Assembly: GCA_021234155.1 (NCBI GenBank)
Contig: JAJEKV010000064.1
Location: 3,592,001 to 3,656,000 of the forward strand
DNA from: Isoetes taiwanensis
Taxonomy: Eukaryota; Streptophyta; Lycopodiopsida; Isoetales; Isoetaceae
DNA: 64,000 nucleotides
Direction of reading: 5' to 3'
The notes under the pieces are model-generated. The model did no database searches. It saw nothing but the letters and a program-made list of their open reading frames with translations, and was not told where the DNA came from. How positions within the stretch are numbered: the first letter of the stretch is position 1; each line of letters begins with the position of its first letter. The position numbers were made by a program, and so were the translations under genes. This document shows, one piece after another, positions 1 through 10,229 of the stretch.

Positions 1-2
1 GT

Positions 3-839
3 TTCCCAGTGATGTCCCACAGGAATGTAGAAATTCACGGTGAGCAATTCAATCAAGGACTTTGGAACAGCAAGAATCTGGGTGTGATTGCACCAATTAA
101 TAGGGAAACTTGGATAAAACTAGCAAGATTGCAGAAACATGAAGTGGAGAAAGCAGAAAAGGATGCTATGGCCTTCATTAAACATATCAAGAAGATAGAA
201 ATGAATTTTCCCTTCAATTTTGAGTTTCTTGGCAGGAATTGCAAGATTGGAAGTGCACTATACATCGGACAAAAGGGGCATATGGCCAAAACAGATGAGC
301 CAAGAATTGATTTTTACCTTAAAAGGGTGTGGCGCACCTATTGCCCTTTCTTCAAATGTAATTGTGACAAGATCACGGATGTCAAGTGTGTGGACAACAT
401 CATCTGGTTTGACCATGTTGTATGGTTTATGCTGAATAACTTGGAAGTCCTTTGGCCTAGGGAAACAATCCAAATGAGGTTTGCACTGATATCTCAATTT
501 CTGGCTTCTGAACCCATAAAAACAGTTGTCCTCTCATATATAGGATATCTGATGATCAGGGATATTATGTTCAAGATGACTGATAAACTGGCTGAAAACA
601 AGGATTATAATCTCAAGACTTTCTTTGGTGATCATAGGGCAGTAGACATCCTGGAAAAGACCCTCAAGTCTCGTAAGTTTTTACTGGATCATCAGCATGA
701 TAATGCTAGTCTTGGATACAATACTAAATACAGGAAGAAACAGCTACCTAGCACCAATGTTACCTCTGGAATTCTGAGGCCCCCTAAGCTCAGAAAACAG
801 TACCCTTCTGGTCCCAATGATGCAGCTAATCAGGGATGA
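3..839 (+). CDS. Retroelement ORF1-like hypothetical protein, 5' end outside window
   Basis: The reading frame is open from the window edge to a TGA at 837-839, and the first in-window ATG is at 12, so the true start may lie upstream. The roughly 275-residue product is lysine-rich, with no signal peptide or membrane segment. It has a Cys-containing stretch (YCPFFKCNCDKITDVKC) about one third of the way in and a basic tail (RPPKLRKQYPSG). It ends 118 bp before the ATG of a reverse transcriptase on the same strand, so it is probably the first ORF of the same retroelement. I do not recognise a GIY-YIG endonuclease or a gag zinc knuckle in it. Function is unknown; association with the downstream RT is inferred from spacing and strand. 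Confidence 0.5.
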   Translation, partial: FPVMSHRNVEIHGEQFNQGLWNSKNLGVIAPINRETWIKLARLQKHEVEKAEKDAMAFIKHIKKIEMNFPFNFEFLGRNCKIGSALYIGQKGHMAKTDEPRIDFYLKRVWRTYCPFFKCNCDKITDVKCVDNIIWFDHVVWFMLNNLEVLWPRETIQMRFALISQFLASEPIKTVVLSYIGYLMIRDIMFKMTDKLAENKDYNLKTFFGDHRAVDILEKTLKSRKFLLDHQHDNASLGYNTKYRKKQLPSTNVTSGILRPPKLRKQYPSGPNDAANQG

Positions 840-956
840 CATTTCAGACTTTTGCACTACTATGGGATGGTATGATCCACTATTGTCAATTCACTTTGTC
901 TACTTTCCTTTAATATTGAAATAAAGTTTAGCTTTTTTGAATGATTGACTGATTTT

Positions 957-3182
957 ATGATGCATTCATTGCATTCAATTATCTGGCCTCTGTGCCAATT
1001 TTTACTGGGAATTCATTCCCAACTCTATGAAACTGGTTTTTTCAACTTAATCTCCTTTGTTGAACAGATAAAGAGAAGGATACTTAAAGCAAGAATCGGT
1101 GGCAGATTAAGACTACACGTCATTAAGGAAAAAACTAACAAGAAATATGTGCACTTCACATATTTCTCTAAGGTTGTTGACAAAATCAACTATAGCAGTA
1201 CCTTTAAAAGTGTTTTGACAAGATACTTTGATCAAATTGGCTATGATGTCTGGGAAAACACAACTTTTGGTTGGAGATACACGAATACACTCAAGGATAT
1301 GCTGTATAAACCCAAAGTGATCTTCACAGATCCTAATAATCCAGCTTGTCCGTGTTCAAAACCAGAACTAAGAAAATTCATTGATCCAGCTATTGGGCAC
1401 ATACGAACAACAGATCTTAAAATTATACGCAGTAAGGCTCTCAGGAATTGGCTGGCACTAGGATTAAACTTCATCCCAGATAATCCATTTTCTCTTGAAG
1501 CATTCAAACAGGAAATGGCAGTTACAATCGATCAGTTCTTTGAAGTTCATCAAGAGGAGTTGATGGAGATTGACTCAAGGTTTATTGATTTATGTAAAAC
1601 AGCCTTGAGAAAGGAAACTAAGTGGCAAGCAAAATTTTTTATTGACAGCAACTGTGATAGGAAGAAAAAATTCTGTATTGAGGATTTAACAGTAATAAAT
1701 AATATGGAATGGTTGGTCAAGAATATATATACTTCTGGGGCAGATAAAGCCTCGAACAACCCTGTTTTCATTTGCCCTGCTCATATTAGATCTGAGGCTG
1801 ATAATAGGCTTAATAGCAATGACTTTCAGAGATGTCATATTGCATGTGATGACCTGATTACTCAAATTAAGATGGACTTACAGAATATGTTGGGGGATAA
1901 TTGCATGATAAGTGAAGAATTACCCTATCTGCTGGGAATCTTCAAGGCCCATAAGAGTGAATATCGATGGATCACTAATGCACATGATACAATTTTTTCT
2001 ATGCCAGCATCCATTGTTGCAGCAGGACTAAATCTTTTTATGGAAATATGGCCTATCATCTGTCATGAAAAATGCAAAGCAGCAAATATGTTTCAGGCTG
2101 GAGCCATTAAAGCCTCTTGGGTGGTTAGTTCTATCTATGAAGTAGTATGCAATTTACCACCAAAGATTAAGGAAGTCTTTGTTGCTGACATTACAAAATG
2201 TTATGAGAATATCCCGTTACAGGGTGAAGATGGTATATGTACTGTAATGAAGGAAATCATCTCCATGGTATGGAAGTATAAGAAGAAAATACATTCAGGG
2301 TATGAACTATGGTATGGTATTACTAACAATCAGAAGGTGATTATGGAATGGAAGATTCAAACTCCGGATAGGGACTTCTGGAAACTCATGTCTAAGGATC
2401 TTTTTATGCAACTCAATGAGTGGTTATTAAATAATTGTTTTCTGGCGATGCACAATGGAGTTTGGAAGCAGATTAGAGGCATTCCCATGGGCTTCTCATC
2501 TAGCCCTGGTTGGTGCAATTTATTTTTGTCATGGTTTGAACTTAACTTCATTTCTAAATTGATGAGTTCTGGGAAATTAATGGAGGCAGCAGCATTCAGA
2601 TATACATATAGGTATTTCGATGACTTGCTAGGGATCAACAATCCTTTCATACGAAAGTATCTGGGTCTAACTAATTGTGATGATAACAACATTGGAATTT
2701 ACAACCTGAACCATCTGGGAATCAAGGAAGAAACTGTTTACAGCACTATAGATGGTAAAAGCAGCAGGGCAGATTTCCTGAATATGAGCATTGAGATCTT
2801 GGCACAACATTTAGGGACATACCGAACGTACAGGTATGATAAAAGAAGCAAATTACCATTTCATGTTATCAAATTCGTGCATGCCAGCAGCTGTAGACTG
2901 TATCTTATGGCGTGTAATGTAATTATCTCCCAAGTGCAACCATATCTGTACGTGCACAGTAATCCGATATTAGCTGCAAAGGACCTGTTTGGTCTTATTG
3001 AAGCATTCATTGGCAAAGGTTTCCGAAAGGAAGACATTTGGCGTAAAGTCCTGAGAACATTACACAACGAAAGTTACCCTGGCCTCAAATACGACATAAA
3101 GATCCTGATCATGGAACTCTACAAATACAGGTACATCCTAATTAGCACAAATATTCTGTTTTTTCTTTTTAGTTGGTGGTGA
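957..3182 (+). CDS. Reverse transcriptase, Penelope-like type
   Basis: The frame is open from ATG 957 (a second ATG follows at 960) to a TGA at 3180-3182, about 741 residues. RT landmarks appear in order. Near residue 321 is LPYLLGIFKAHKSEYRWITN, like the LP-LYW-PKLHK-P motif of Penelope-like RTs. Motif A is VADITKCYENIPL with the aspartate near residue 411. Motif B is GIPMGFSSSPGWCNLF near 508. The catalytic box is YFDDLL with aspartates at about 555 and 556. A C-terminal FHVIKFVHASSCRLYL follows. All catalytic aspartates are present and there is no frameshift, so the copy may be recently active. I see no RNase H, integrase or GIY-YIG domain inside it. Assignment to the Penelope-like group rests on motif resemblance only; another non-LTR RT lineage is possible. 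Confidence 0.75.
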   Translation: MMHSLHSIIWPLCQFLLGIHSQLYETGFFNLISFVEQIKRRILKARIGGRLRLHVIKEKTNKKYVHFTYFSKVVDKINYSSTFKSVLTRYFDQIGYDVWENTTFGWRYTNTLKDMLYKPKVIFTDPNNPACPCSKPELRKFIDPAIGHIRTTDLKIIRSKALRNWLALGLNFIPDNPFSLEAFKQEMAVTIDQFFEVHQEELMEIDSRFIDLCKTALRKETKWQAKFFIDSNCDRKKKFCIEDLTVINNMEWLVKNIYTSGADKASNNPVFICPAHIRSEADNRLNSNDFQRCHIACDDLITQIKMDLQNMLGDNCMISEELPYLLGIFKAHKSEYRWITNAHDTIFSMPASIVAAGLNLFMEIWPIICHEKCKAANMFQAGAIKASWVVSSIYEVVCNLPPKIKEVFVADITKCYENIPLQGEDGICTVMKEIISMVWKYKKKIHSGYELWYGITNNQKVIMEWKIQTPDRDFWKLMSKDLFMQLNEWLLNNCFLAMHNGVWKQIRGIPMGFSSSPGWCNLFLSWFELNFISKLMSSGKLMEAAAFRYTYRYFDDLLGINNPFIRKYLGLTNCDDNNIGIYNLNHLGIKEETVYSTIDGKSSRADFLNMSIEILAQHLGTYRTYRYDKRSKLPFHVIKFVHASSCRLYLMACNVIISQVQPYLYVHSNPILAAKDLFGLIEAFIGKGFRKEDIWRKVLRTLHNESYPGLKYDIKILIMELYKYRYILISTNILFFLFSWW

Positions 3183-3210
3183 GGGTCCCTATGCATGCAT
3201 AGGGACCCTC
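3181..3210. repeat. Perfect 30-bp palindrome at the RT stop codon
   Basis: The arm GAGGGTCCCTATGCA (3181-3195) is followed directly by its exact reverse complement (3196-3210). The palindrome overlaps the RT stop codon. A second imperfect hairpin (CCCACCTTCC against GGAGGTAGGG) lies at 3239-3262, just before an AT dinucleotide tract at 3263-3283. Together they form a structured 3' end to the RT ORF. They may be a retroelement 3' RNA signal or terminus; that role is inferred. Confidence 0.9.
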
Positions 3211-3262
3211 CTGTCCTTATGTATGCTTTGGGATCCTTCCCACCTTCCGGCAGGAGGTAGGG

Positions 3263-3283
3263 ATATATATATATATATATATA
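3263..3283. repeat. AT dinucleotide microsatellite
   Basis: About ten AT units follow a hairpin-forming sequence downstream of the RT gene. The stretch from about 3290 to 4400 holds no ORF I would call and no feature I recognise. Confidence 0.85.
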
Positions 3284-4406
3284 CAATGGTCTAGGATCAA
3301 TGGCACTGCTGGTTTTTTGCCTTTAATAAACTATAGGATAAGGCTTCTATGAGATAATAGGTATTCTATGTAGTTGGCTTCTATCCAGCCTTTATGATTT
3401 GGAAATGTAGCTAAAGCTAAACCCTGCGCATATTGTCAGGGAGTTTGGTCCAAGGAAAGCATTTAAGGTGGATGTTGGTCCGACTTGTATTAAGGAAAAA
3501 ACCTTCAAGAAAGTACCAAGTAGTGATCAATGAAAAACCATGGGATGTAACCTCTCCTGTGAAATTGTTACTCTTGTGATGGATTTATATCCAGCCTTTA
3601 CCATTAGGGGATATGTTTAGGGAAGTGCCTAGAACTTGAACAGTGTAGATATCTCATATTGGGAAATGTACAAGTTTAGTTTTGACCCCACATATGATCT
3701 TCAATGGCATTAGGTAATTGCCGACTTTGAATCTATTAACTTTTAATGTTGTAGCGGCCGGGATGTCTGGGGTTTTTTAAAAATCGTTACACCCTTGGCT
3801 TCGGTTTATTTAATGGCATAAGCTGGTCAAGACATAGACATTATGGTGCTTTCGGGTTTGTATTCCTGAATATGACCCTTGGAGGGAAAGATACACCCAT
3901 ATGAGGATTGGGAACAAAGGTGTTTAAAAAGCACTATGGGCAAAGAATATATGGATGACATATTTTTTGAAGGAGAGTTATAAGTGTGCATAAAAGCTAG
4001 TCTTTAGCCATATGAGGAGTATTGAAAGTGTAAATCAAGTAATATTAATATTAATATGTTCTATTTTTTTATAGTCTAACCCTAAGTCTCCTGAGGCGGC
4101 ATCCACGACAAAAACCCTAGCTGCGGCTAAGTCCCCGGAAGGATCTACACAGAAATATAACTCTTGGAAAATAATTTTCGATATTAGGTGGAAGCATGGC
4201 GCATATTACATTACATGCAATCGCTTTTTCGGAGCCATTGATGAATACAGTAAAATTGAAGGGTTTAGATGCGATTTAGTCTTCTTGTAAGCACATGTTT
4301 AAGAAGAAATATGGAGTTACGAATTATGTTAATCAAGATTGAGAACTGTAATGGCCTCTATATATGTCTGGCGTTTGCTTCAATCTGGTACTGGGGTTGT
4401 GACAGA

Positions 4407-4748
4407 ATGACTGGGCGCCCAGAGGGGTCCCAAAACAGGGGACATACCAGGGGAAAATTGATTGAAGCCCTTAGGAAAGTTGGGATTGAACACCCAAGCC
4501 CTCAGCCTACAAAGACACAGCTCCTTGAATTATGCAGATTGCATAATGTTCATCCCAATAGGGATAGATCTACTGTTGGCATTTCAAAGTTTATACCAGC
4601 CCTTCAGACATGTGCCAGCGCATCTAAAGCTAAGGGTGCTCTTGACAAAAGCAAGGAAGTTATTGAGGAAAAGAGCATAGAGATTGTTGCTGATTCGGCA
4701 AATGAGGAGGAGGATGACATCTCAGATGAGGATCTTCTGCTAAATCAG
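4407..4748 (+). CDS. Candidate 5' exon, SAP-like N-terminus, unknown protein
   Basis: From ATG 4407 the frame encodes about 114 residues beginning MTGRPEGSQNRGHTRGKL. It continues with ALRKVGIEHP, then TKTQLLELCRLHNVHP, which has the helix-turn-helix spacing of a SAP-like motif (L-x2-AL-x3-G, then TK-x-x-L-x-x-L). It ends in an acidic run (NEEEDDISDEDLLL). At 4748/4749 the sequence AATCAG|GT could be a splice donor; without splicing a stop follows two codons later. The longer ORF start at 4269 lacks this codon character, so I prefer 4407. I do not recognise the family. A DNA-binding transposon accessory protein or a host gene are both possible. Confidence 0.4.
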
Positions 4749-5867
4749 GTCTAATTTTATCCTAAATTGATACACATTCTTTCTCACAATTTCTGGAGAT
4801 ATATGGAAATGTACACAGGTTTTCTTTCCCCTAGATATGTTCCTTTTGATTCTGATCCAATTTTCTAACCTGCTGATCTATAATGGGGAGTTGCATGAAA
4901 TAATGTATTGGTTTAGAAATGGGTATTCCTTTGAAATTCATAATCCTTAGTTGTTCAGGCTTAGATTTAAATACATCTGGATTTCATAAATCCCACTAAG
5001 GGGAACATGTTAAATTTTACCTAGCTAAGGTTTTAAACCTATAAAAGGATCTATGCAGTACTAGTAGTTTGTGGCAGGAATCTTTATGTGGAAGGTATGG
5101 TAAGCAGCCTAAGGTTTACAGGCTAAAAGGCAACCCTGGATGAACATGGCACGGGATCGACAGGGTTAAAGATGCAGGCAAATTTGTGACTTCATAGTAT
5201 ATCTGATATCTGAGCTTTAGTTGTAGCAATGCCATGAACTTTCTAGTATTGGCCTAATTGGTACACAAAACCTGATTCGGGTCTGGATGGGCAGTAGCTA
5301 ATGGATGGTTATTATGCCTAGTGTTGACACATTAGATCTAACACTTAATATTTACTAATATGTAGGATCTCAGGCTATTCCTAGCATTGGCAAGGCCAAT
5401 AGATTTTAAGTGGCCTAGCTGTGATTATTGGAAAGGGCAGTGCCAATAGATTGCTTAATCATGTATAAATCATTTCCATAAAGCTGTTTTATGGTTTGTT
5501 TAAGTTTAGCTCTTGTTAAATTTATGGTAATTGGCAGGGTAAAGGGCTGAAATATGCCAAGAGTGTCCATAGCTTACCTGTAGTCATTTCACTGTTACCC
5601 ATAGGCTAATATGTGATTTTTGACTGCAGGTAACCGGACTCTCTTCTCCCATGCATTTCATGATGCTTTGTGGATGAATGACTGCTTGAAGATTGAAGAA
5701 TAATGCTGAAATTTTATCTATGATATGGTTGTGGGTTTAATAAGGTATGCACCTCACATACTTAATTGGTGTCGAAACTGGAGATTCATTTGGGTAAAGT
5801 AATTACATTCTTTTGTCACTTTGATTAATTCTACTATTAAACTTTGAATATTAAACTTTTGTCTTAG

Positions 5868-6013
5868 CCGAGGACGCAGAAGAGTTCGATGAGGGAGCGT
5901 CAAACATTGGAGAGTCATCCGAACATCAACATGATAGAACCCAAGTTGAGCATGAGAGGCGTCCTCAAACCACTTACTCAGATGACGACTCCACCGAGTC
6001 TAAGAGAGATTAG
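5868..6013 (+). CDS. Candidate 3' exon, acidic C-terminus of unknown protein
   Basis: A pyrimidine-rich tract ending TTTTGTCTTAG precedes 5868. Read in the second frame, the segment encodes a hydrophilic acidic tail containing EDAEEFDEGASNIGESSEHQ and SDDDSTESKRD, then stops with TAG at 6011-6013. Its composition matches the acidic end of the exon at 4407-4748, so the two may belong to one gene. The phases do not join directly: exon 1 ends in phase 0, and this one needs one extra base. At least one further exon would be required, for example after the acceptor-like GACTGCAG ending at 5629. The linkage is an inference. Confidence 0.3.
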
Positions 6014-6147
6014 CTCTAGGCTAAAAGGGTGGATACTCCCCTTAACGAGTCTTTTTGTTAGCATCTTTCAAGGATCATAATTATAAGCCTATTTTAAATA
6101 CTCTAGGCTAAAAGGATGGATACTCCCCTATACGAGTCTTTTTGTGA
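6014..6147. repeat. Two-copy direct repeat, about 47 bp
   Basis: The segment beginning CTCTAGGCTAAAAGG and ending in the ACGAGTCTTTTTGT stretch occurs at 6014-6060 and again at 6101-6147. The copies differ at a few positions and are separated by 40 bp. The first copy begins immediately after the TAG of the acidic exon. No function is evident. Confidence 0.8.
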
Positions 6148-6179
6148 TTATTTAAAAATATAAATACAATACAGGATTT

Positions 6180-6560
6180 TCAATTTAAAAAAAAAAATTG
6201 ACATGCCTTTTGCCTCTTGTACATAATATTGTAATTAACATGCATTGCCTGGATGAAATCAAGGAGCATCTCGTAAATGTAGCCCAGGGAATATATGTCA
6301 GATATCTCATGCCCCCATGATATTTGGTCATCCGATGACGTTGTAAAAACTCTCTTCTCCCACCAAGGATATTGCATCATTCCATCTTGTAGTGTATAAT
6401 AGTTCTTCAACTTTGGCATTCGCTCCTTGCAAAAAAAATAGAGGGTCGTGTCCCAATCACTAATAGCCACCTGGAGCGTGGATGGCATAGACTCCTTCTG
6501 CAAGAGCGGAGAGCTATTTCGGGGACATACTTGTACACAAGTCTCATCTTGGCTTTCCAT
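6180..6560 (-). CDS. Hypothetical protein fragment
   Basis: A 126-codon minus-strand ORF contains the protein-like stretches ISDWDTTLYFFCKERMPKLK and SWGHEISDIYSLGYIYEML. It ends in a low-complexity FFFLN encoded by a poly-A/T run. I do not recognise the family. The DIYSLGYIYEML segment only superficially resembles a kinase subdomain IX, and no kinase motifs accompany it. The region upstream on the same strand (6560-7060) has short open stretches interrupted by stops and reaches the next ORF, so this may be the tail of a decayed gene that begins near 7445. Confidence 0.3.
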   Translation of the reverse strand: MESQDETCVQVCPRNSSPLLQKESMPSTLQVAISDWDTTLYFFCKERMPKLKNYYTLQDGMMQYPWWEKRVFTTSSDDQISWGHEISDIYSLGYIYEMLLDFIQAMHVNYNIMYKRQKACQFFFLN

Positions 6561-7061
6561 CCACTCCGCACTTCATGTCAGCCCTTCTTGGAGCACTATG
6601 CATTGCATTTGACCATATCTTATAAGAAGAGAATTGGCTCGAAAGATGGTCAAGTAATTATGCAAAGGTTCCTCCATCCATGAATGGCAAGACTACCATT
6701 GGTCCCTGCTCATCTCCGCAAAGGACCTCAGGGTCAAGTCCAAGGGGTGTGGCCAGTGCTGGGCTTGGGCTCGTGAAACGGGAAGTACTTGTCAGCCAAC
6801 AACCATGATGCTGCTCTATCTTGGCCTGCCTCTCCACACAATGCCAGTATAGTAGTCATTTGCATTAAAGTACAAGGCTCCCAAGACCTAGATTTGGTAT
6901 GTCTGGCAGTGTTGTTTACTAGCAATGCACTTTACAAAATTTACAGCATCCACAGCAATGCTATCAATAAATGCAGCACATTTATCGTGAGCATGCAATG
7001 ACAATCTAGTCCCTGCACCATTAGAGCTTCCACCATGGAGGAGACTATCCAACCCTTTCAC

Positions 7062-7445
7062 CTATTCATCTTTGAGACTGCTACTGGCCATCTTGTGATC
7101 TTTGCGTCGGACCTTCGCACTTCGCCACGAATTAGCCCATCGTCCTATGTATGCCTCGGTGTGGGGGCTCATAAGTGGCACTTTATACTTAAGTAGCGTC
7201 CTCAATTTTGGCTCAGGATTGCAAACCCAAGACTTCAAGTTCTTTCTCATCATATCTTGCAACTTAGACTCATGCTCTGGCCACCTCCCACATAATTTAG
7301 ACCGATATTCTTTCTCAACTGACGCGACAAAACGGTTAATTCGCTCATCAGTTTGCATATGCTTATACGGGTCGGTCTGTGCATATATTTGATTGATGAG
7401 TATGCGCCTAATTTCACTAAGCATCTTTGTCCTTACTGAGGCCAT
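7062..7445 (-). CDS. Hypothetical basic protein next to AC microsatellite
   Basis: I place the start at ATG 7445 (MASVRTKMLSEIRR), because everything upstream in frame is translated dinucleotide repeat. The 127-residue product is rich in Lys and Arg, with segments such as VEKEYRSKLCGRWPEHESKL and RWANSWRSAKVRRKDHK. It has no transmembrane segment and no domain I recognise. The CA/GT repeat begins only 12 bp upstream of the ATG, so any leader of this gene would carry the repeat. It may be the 5' part of the same decayed gene as the ORF at 6180-6560. Coding potential is moderate; function is unknown. Confidence 0.35.
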   Translation of the reverse strand: MASVRTKMLSEIRRILINQIYAQTDPYKHMQTDERINRFVASVEKEYRSKLCGRWPEHESKLQDMMRKNLKSWVCNPEPKLRTLLKYKVPLMSPHTEAYIGRWANSWRSAKVRRKDHKMASSSLKDE

Positions 7446-7454
7446 TTTATGCCT

Positions 7455-7585
<131 letters not shown>

Positions 7586-8618
7586 TAGATTAGATTAGTC
7601 GGATCAAAAGCTAGATTTGGCTAGATAATAGAGGAGCCTTTGGACTCATGAAATAGGCTAAGATAGAATAGGTTGGATCCGCTGGATTAGGCTAAAGTAT
7701 GATTAGGACCCGAACACCTGGTCCTCTTTGTCTAGAGTCTGGGTTCAGGATAGTCTGCAAGACATCCCTCTATGAGGACCCGTGGATCAAGTAGACAAAT
7801 CCTAATATAGGGTGTCACGCGGGATTTTGCAAAAAGTTTAGAACAGAATGAATGGAACAGAAAAGCAAAGAGACTAAGAATCCTTGAATATCAAAAATAG
7901 TACATGAGATCTCGCTGAGATGAGAAAACTGAAACAAGACAATACTAAGTCTCATCTAAAAACTTGAGATCTAACCCCGGGGGTCTCACCTAAGCATATG
8001 GGGATACCTCATCTGCGTGCAAGGGGTCACCAAAAAACCCCTGTATACGCATTTTTGGAGGTGGAAAACCCCTACATACGTAAATAGAAAAAGCCAGTTT
8101 CCATGCCCCCTTCCATATATGTACTTACAGACTATCTTAATTTTTACATACCCCTACCCGATCTTGTACTTGAGTTTGTGCATTCTAGTCTTATTTAGAG
8201 AAAAAATGGTGTTTAGCGAAGGTAAATAATTTCATAATATTTTTAATAGGCATTTCTTGCATCTCCATCTCGGTCTAAACTGTAGCGAGCATGCAACATG
8301 CAAATCGTGCTCCTTATCTGGTCAATCAAGCCATCCTTTATATTCCACAAAGACAACAATGTCGATCTTCAATTGCACACAACCACCTGTGTTGGGAGAT
8401 TCCACTTCGTATTGACTTAAATTGAACAAGTTGTATAATAAATTAAACAGTCATAAATCTATGTATTTTAAATGGTATTTTTAATGTATATCCACCAATG
8501 GACATATAAACTTTGTTTAATGTATTGTCTGCCAAGGCTAGGCTAGAGACTAACAATAAGATGTAGAGCATGTAGCTGCTTGCATGAGATATGAACATAA
8601 ATGAGTGAGTCTTGGATT

Positions 8619-9464
8619 TCAATCTTCAATCAGTCTAGCAGGATCTACAGAGTCTGGAACCGTTAGCCTGCGGTTCATAAATCCTACAGCTCCAACAACC
8701 TGCATTCACGAGCTATCATGTGACTTGATCACTCTAAATAAGCCTTGATGAAAATGAGAAAGTACATGAGACAAAGCAAAATGCAAAAGCCCAACACCAT
8801 GGTGTACATGCCAGATTCTCATATAGATGTTCATACAATGCACAAGGTTAATTACCTGCATAGGGTTCATGCCATCCCATGGAACCTGTTCTGTAAATAG
8901 CTCCCACAAAATGACTCCAAAGCTATACACGTCGGACCTTTATATCAAGAGCAGTTACTGTTTTTGTAGTACATAGTAGCAGGTTTCTTTTATAGGAAAT
9001 AACCAGACCCTTGTGTTTTCAGATCTGGTTTAGTACAACTGGAAAATTTATGTGTGGCAATCAGACTTAAAACTCCCTTCAAATTAGAAATTGTCAGCTT
9101 ACTTTTCATCAGAGGATTCGTTCCGCAGTACTTCTGGCGCCATCCATTGGGGCTGTACAAGCACGTCAACCAAATCTATTTATCATGAAATAAATTATGC
9201 ATATGAAACGACAGAATCTGCACATACTGTTCCTCTTCCAGACTTTGTTGTTAGAAGAGTGGCATGTTTTATTTGTGATAAGCCAAAATCAGCTACCTGC
9301 ATAAGGTTTAGCAAACATTTCTTTCAGCAAACTGCAACCAACCAAGGGTAACATAACTTGTACCTTTACTGTGCAGTCCTTATCCACCAAAAGGTTGGAG
9401 GATTTTAAATCACGATGTAATACAGGGGGGCTGCAATGATGAAGATAATTAGCATGGAATTGTA
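8619..9464 (-). pseudogene. Raf-like MAPKKK (CTR1/EDR1-type) kinase C-lobe fragment, five exons
   Basis: Five minus-strand exons with GT-AG borders are readable: about 9464-9364, 9296-9228, 9152-9103, 8937-8856 and 8699-8619. They encode, in order, NYLHHCSPPVLHRDLKSSNL (catalytic loop HRD), VADFGLSQIKHATLLTT (DFG), the activation segment PQWMAPEVLRNESSDEK (APE), SDVYSFGVILWELFTEQVPW with GMNPMQ, and VVGAVGFMNRRLTVPDSVDP with RLIED and then TGA. The third junction splits a lysine codon correctly. The pattern matches plant Raf-like kinases closely. The N-lobe (glycine loop, VAVK) is not found upstream, and the protein stops before the conserved helix that normally follows (ending CW), so I call a truncated duplicate. 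An N-lobe exon further upstream that I failed to read remains possible. Confidence 0.8.
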
Positions 9465-10229
9465 CTTCAAACAAGAAAAAGGCAATGGATGGTTGAGGGA
9501 GGGGCATAGCACAGCTAAGAAGTCTGCAAAAAATCGGCATTGTTTCTGTGGCAATCTATGAGCTGGTGGATTAACAAGCAAAGGCCCAAATACACGACTA
9601 TCATGTCTGTTTTGATGGACAACAAAATGAAATGCAATCTCTTAGTGTAATTGAACAATATTAGCCAACAAGATGCAGATTAATCTCATCCCTGCAAATG
9701 ATATTTTAACTGCCCTTTCTGCACTTGATGGGTGTACTTTTGCAGCGTTGCAGTGAAATCCATTGTGTCCATCAATGTCCATTCACTCGTGGGATCAGGG
9801 CGGTCTGGAAGGGCAGTCATTCATGGTTCATCTCTTCCCCGAAATCCATACATCCCTTATCAGTGTATGGATGTAACCACCATGAACATGGCAATCCATA
9901 CCAAGAAGCATCAGAGTTTAAAATGCATTTTGAGTTGATGGAGAAAAAAGACAATGAGGACGTACTTAAATTGGCAATCTATAAGACTCCGAGTCAATGT
10001 GACAATATGGTCTGCAGCATCAGCTTCATCTAGTAATAAGCGTGAGTGGATGCATGAATAGTGTGTAATAAGTGCAGCCAAAGCCTACACAAAAATAAGT
10101 ATCATGCACATAGCAAATGAGAATTCAAATAATCAAAATTGCTAACTTAACAATCTCATTATAGGTGAAATTTTAAAAGCAGTAAGTGCATATAATTTTC
10201 CCATTCAAAAATAATCTACCCTTGAGCCA

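Noticed and set aside
6180-6560. A kinase domain (DIYSLGYIYEML)
   Set aside because: Only a short resemblance to subdomain IX; no HRD, DFG or APE motif is near, unlike the true kinase fragment at 8.6-9.5 kb.
9725-10033. A plus-strand ORF containing VAVKSIVSINVH that might be a kinase N-lobe
   Set aside because: It is on the opposite strand to the kinase exons and shows no glycine loop or other N-lobe motif.
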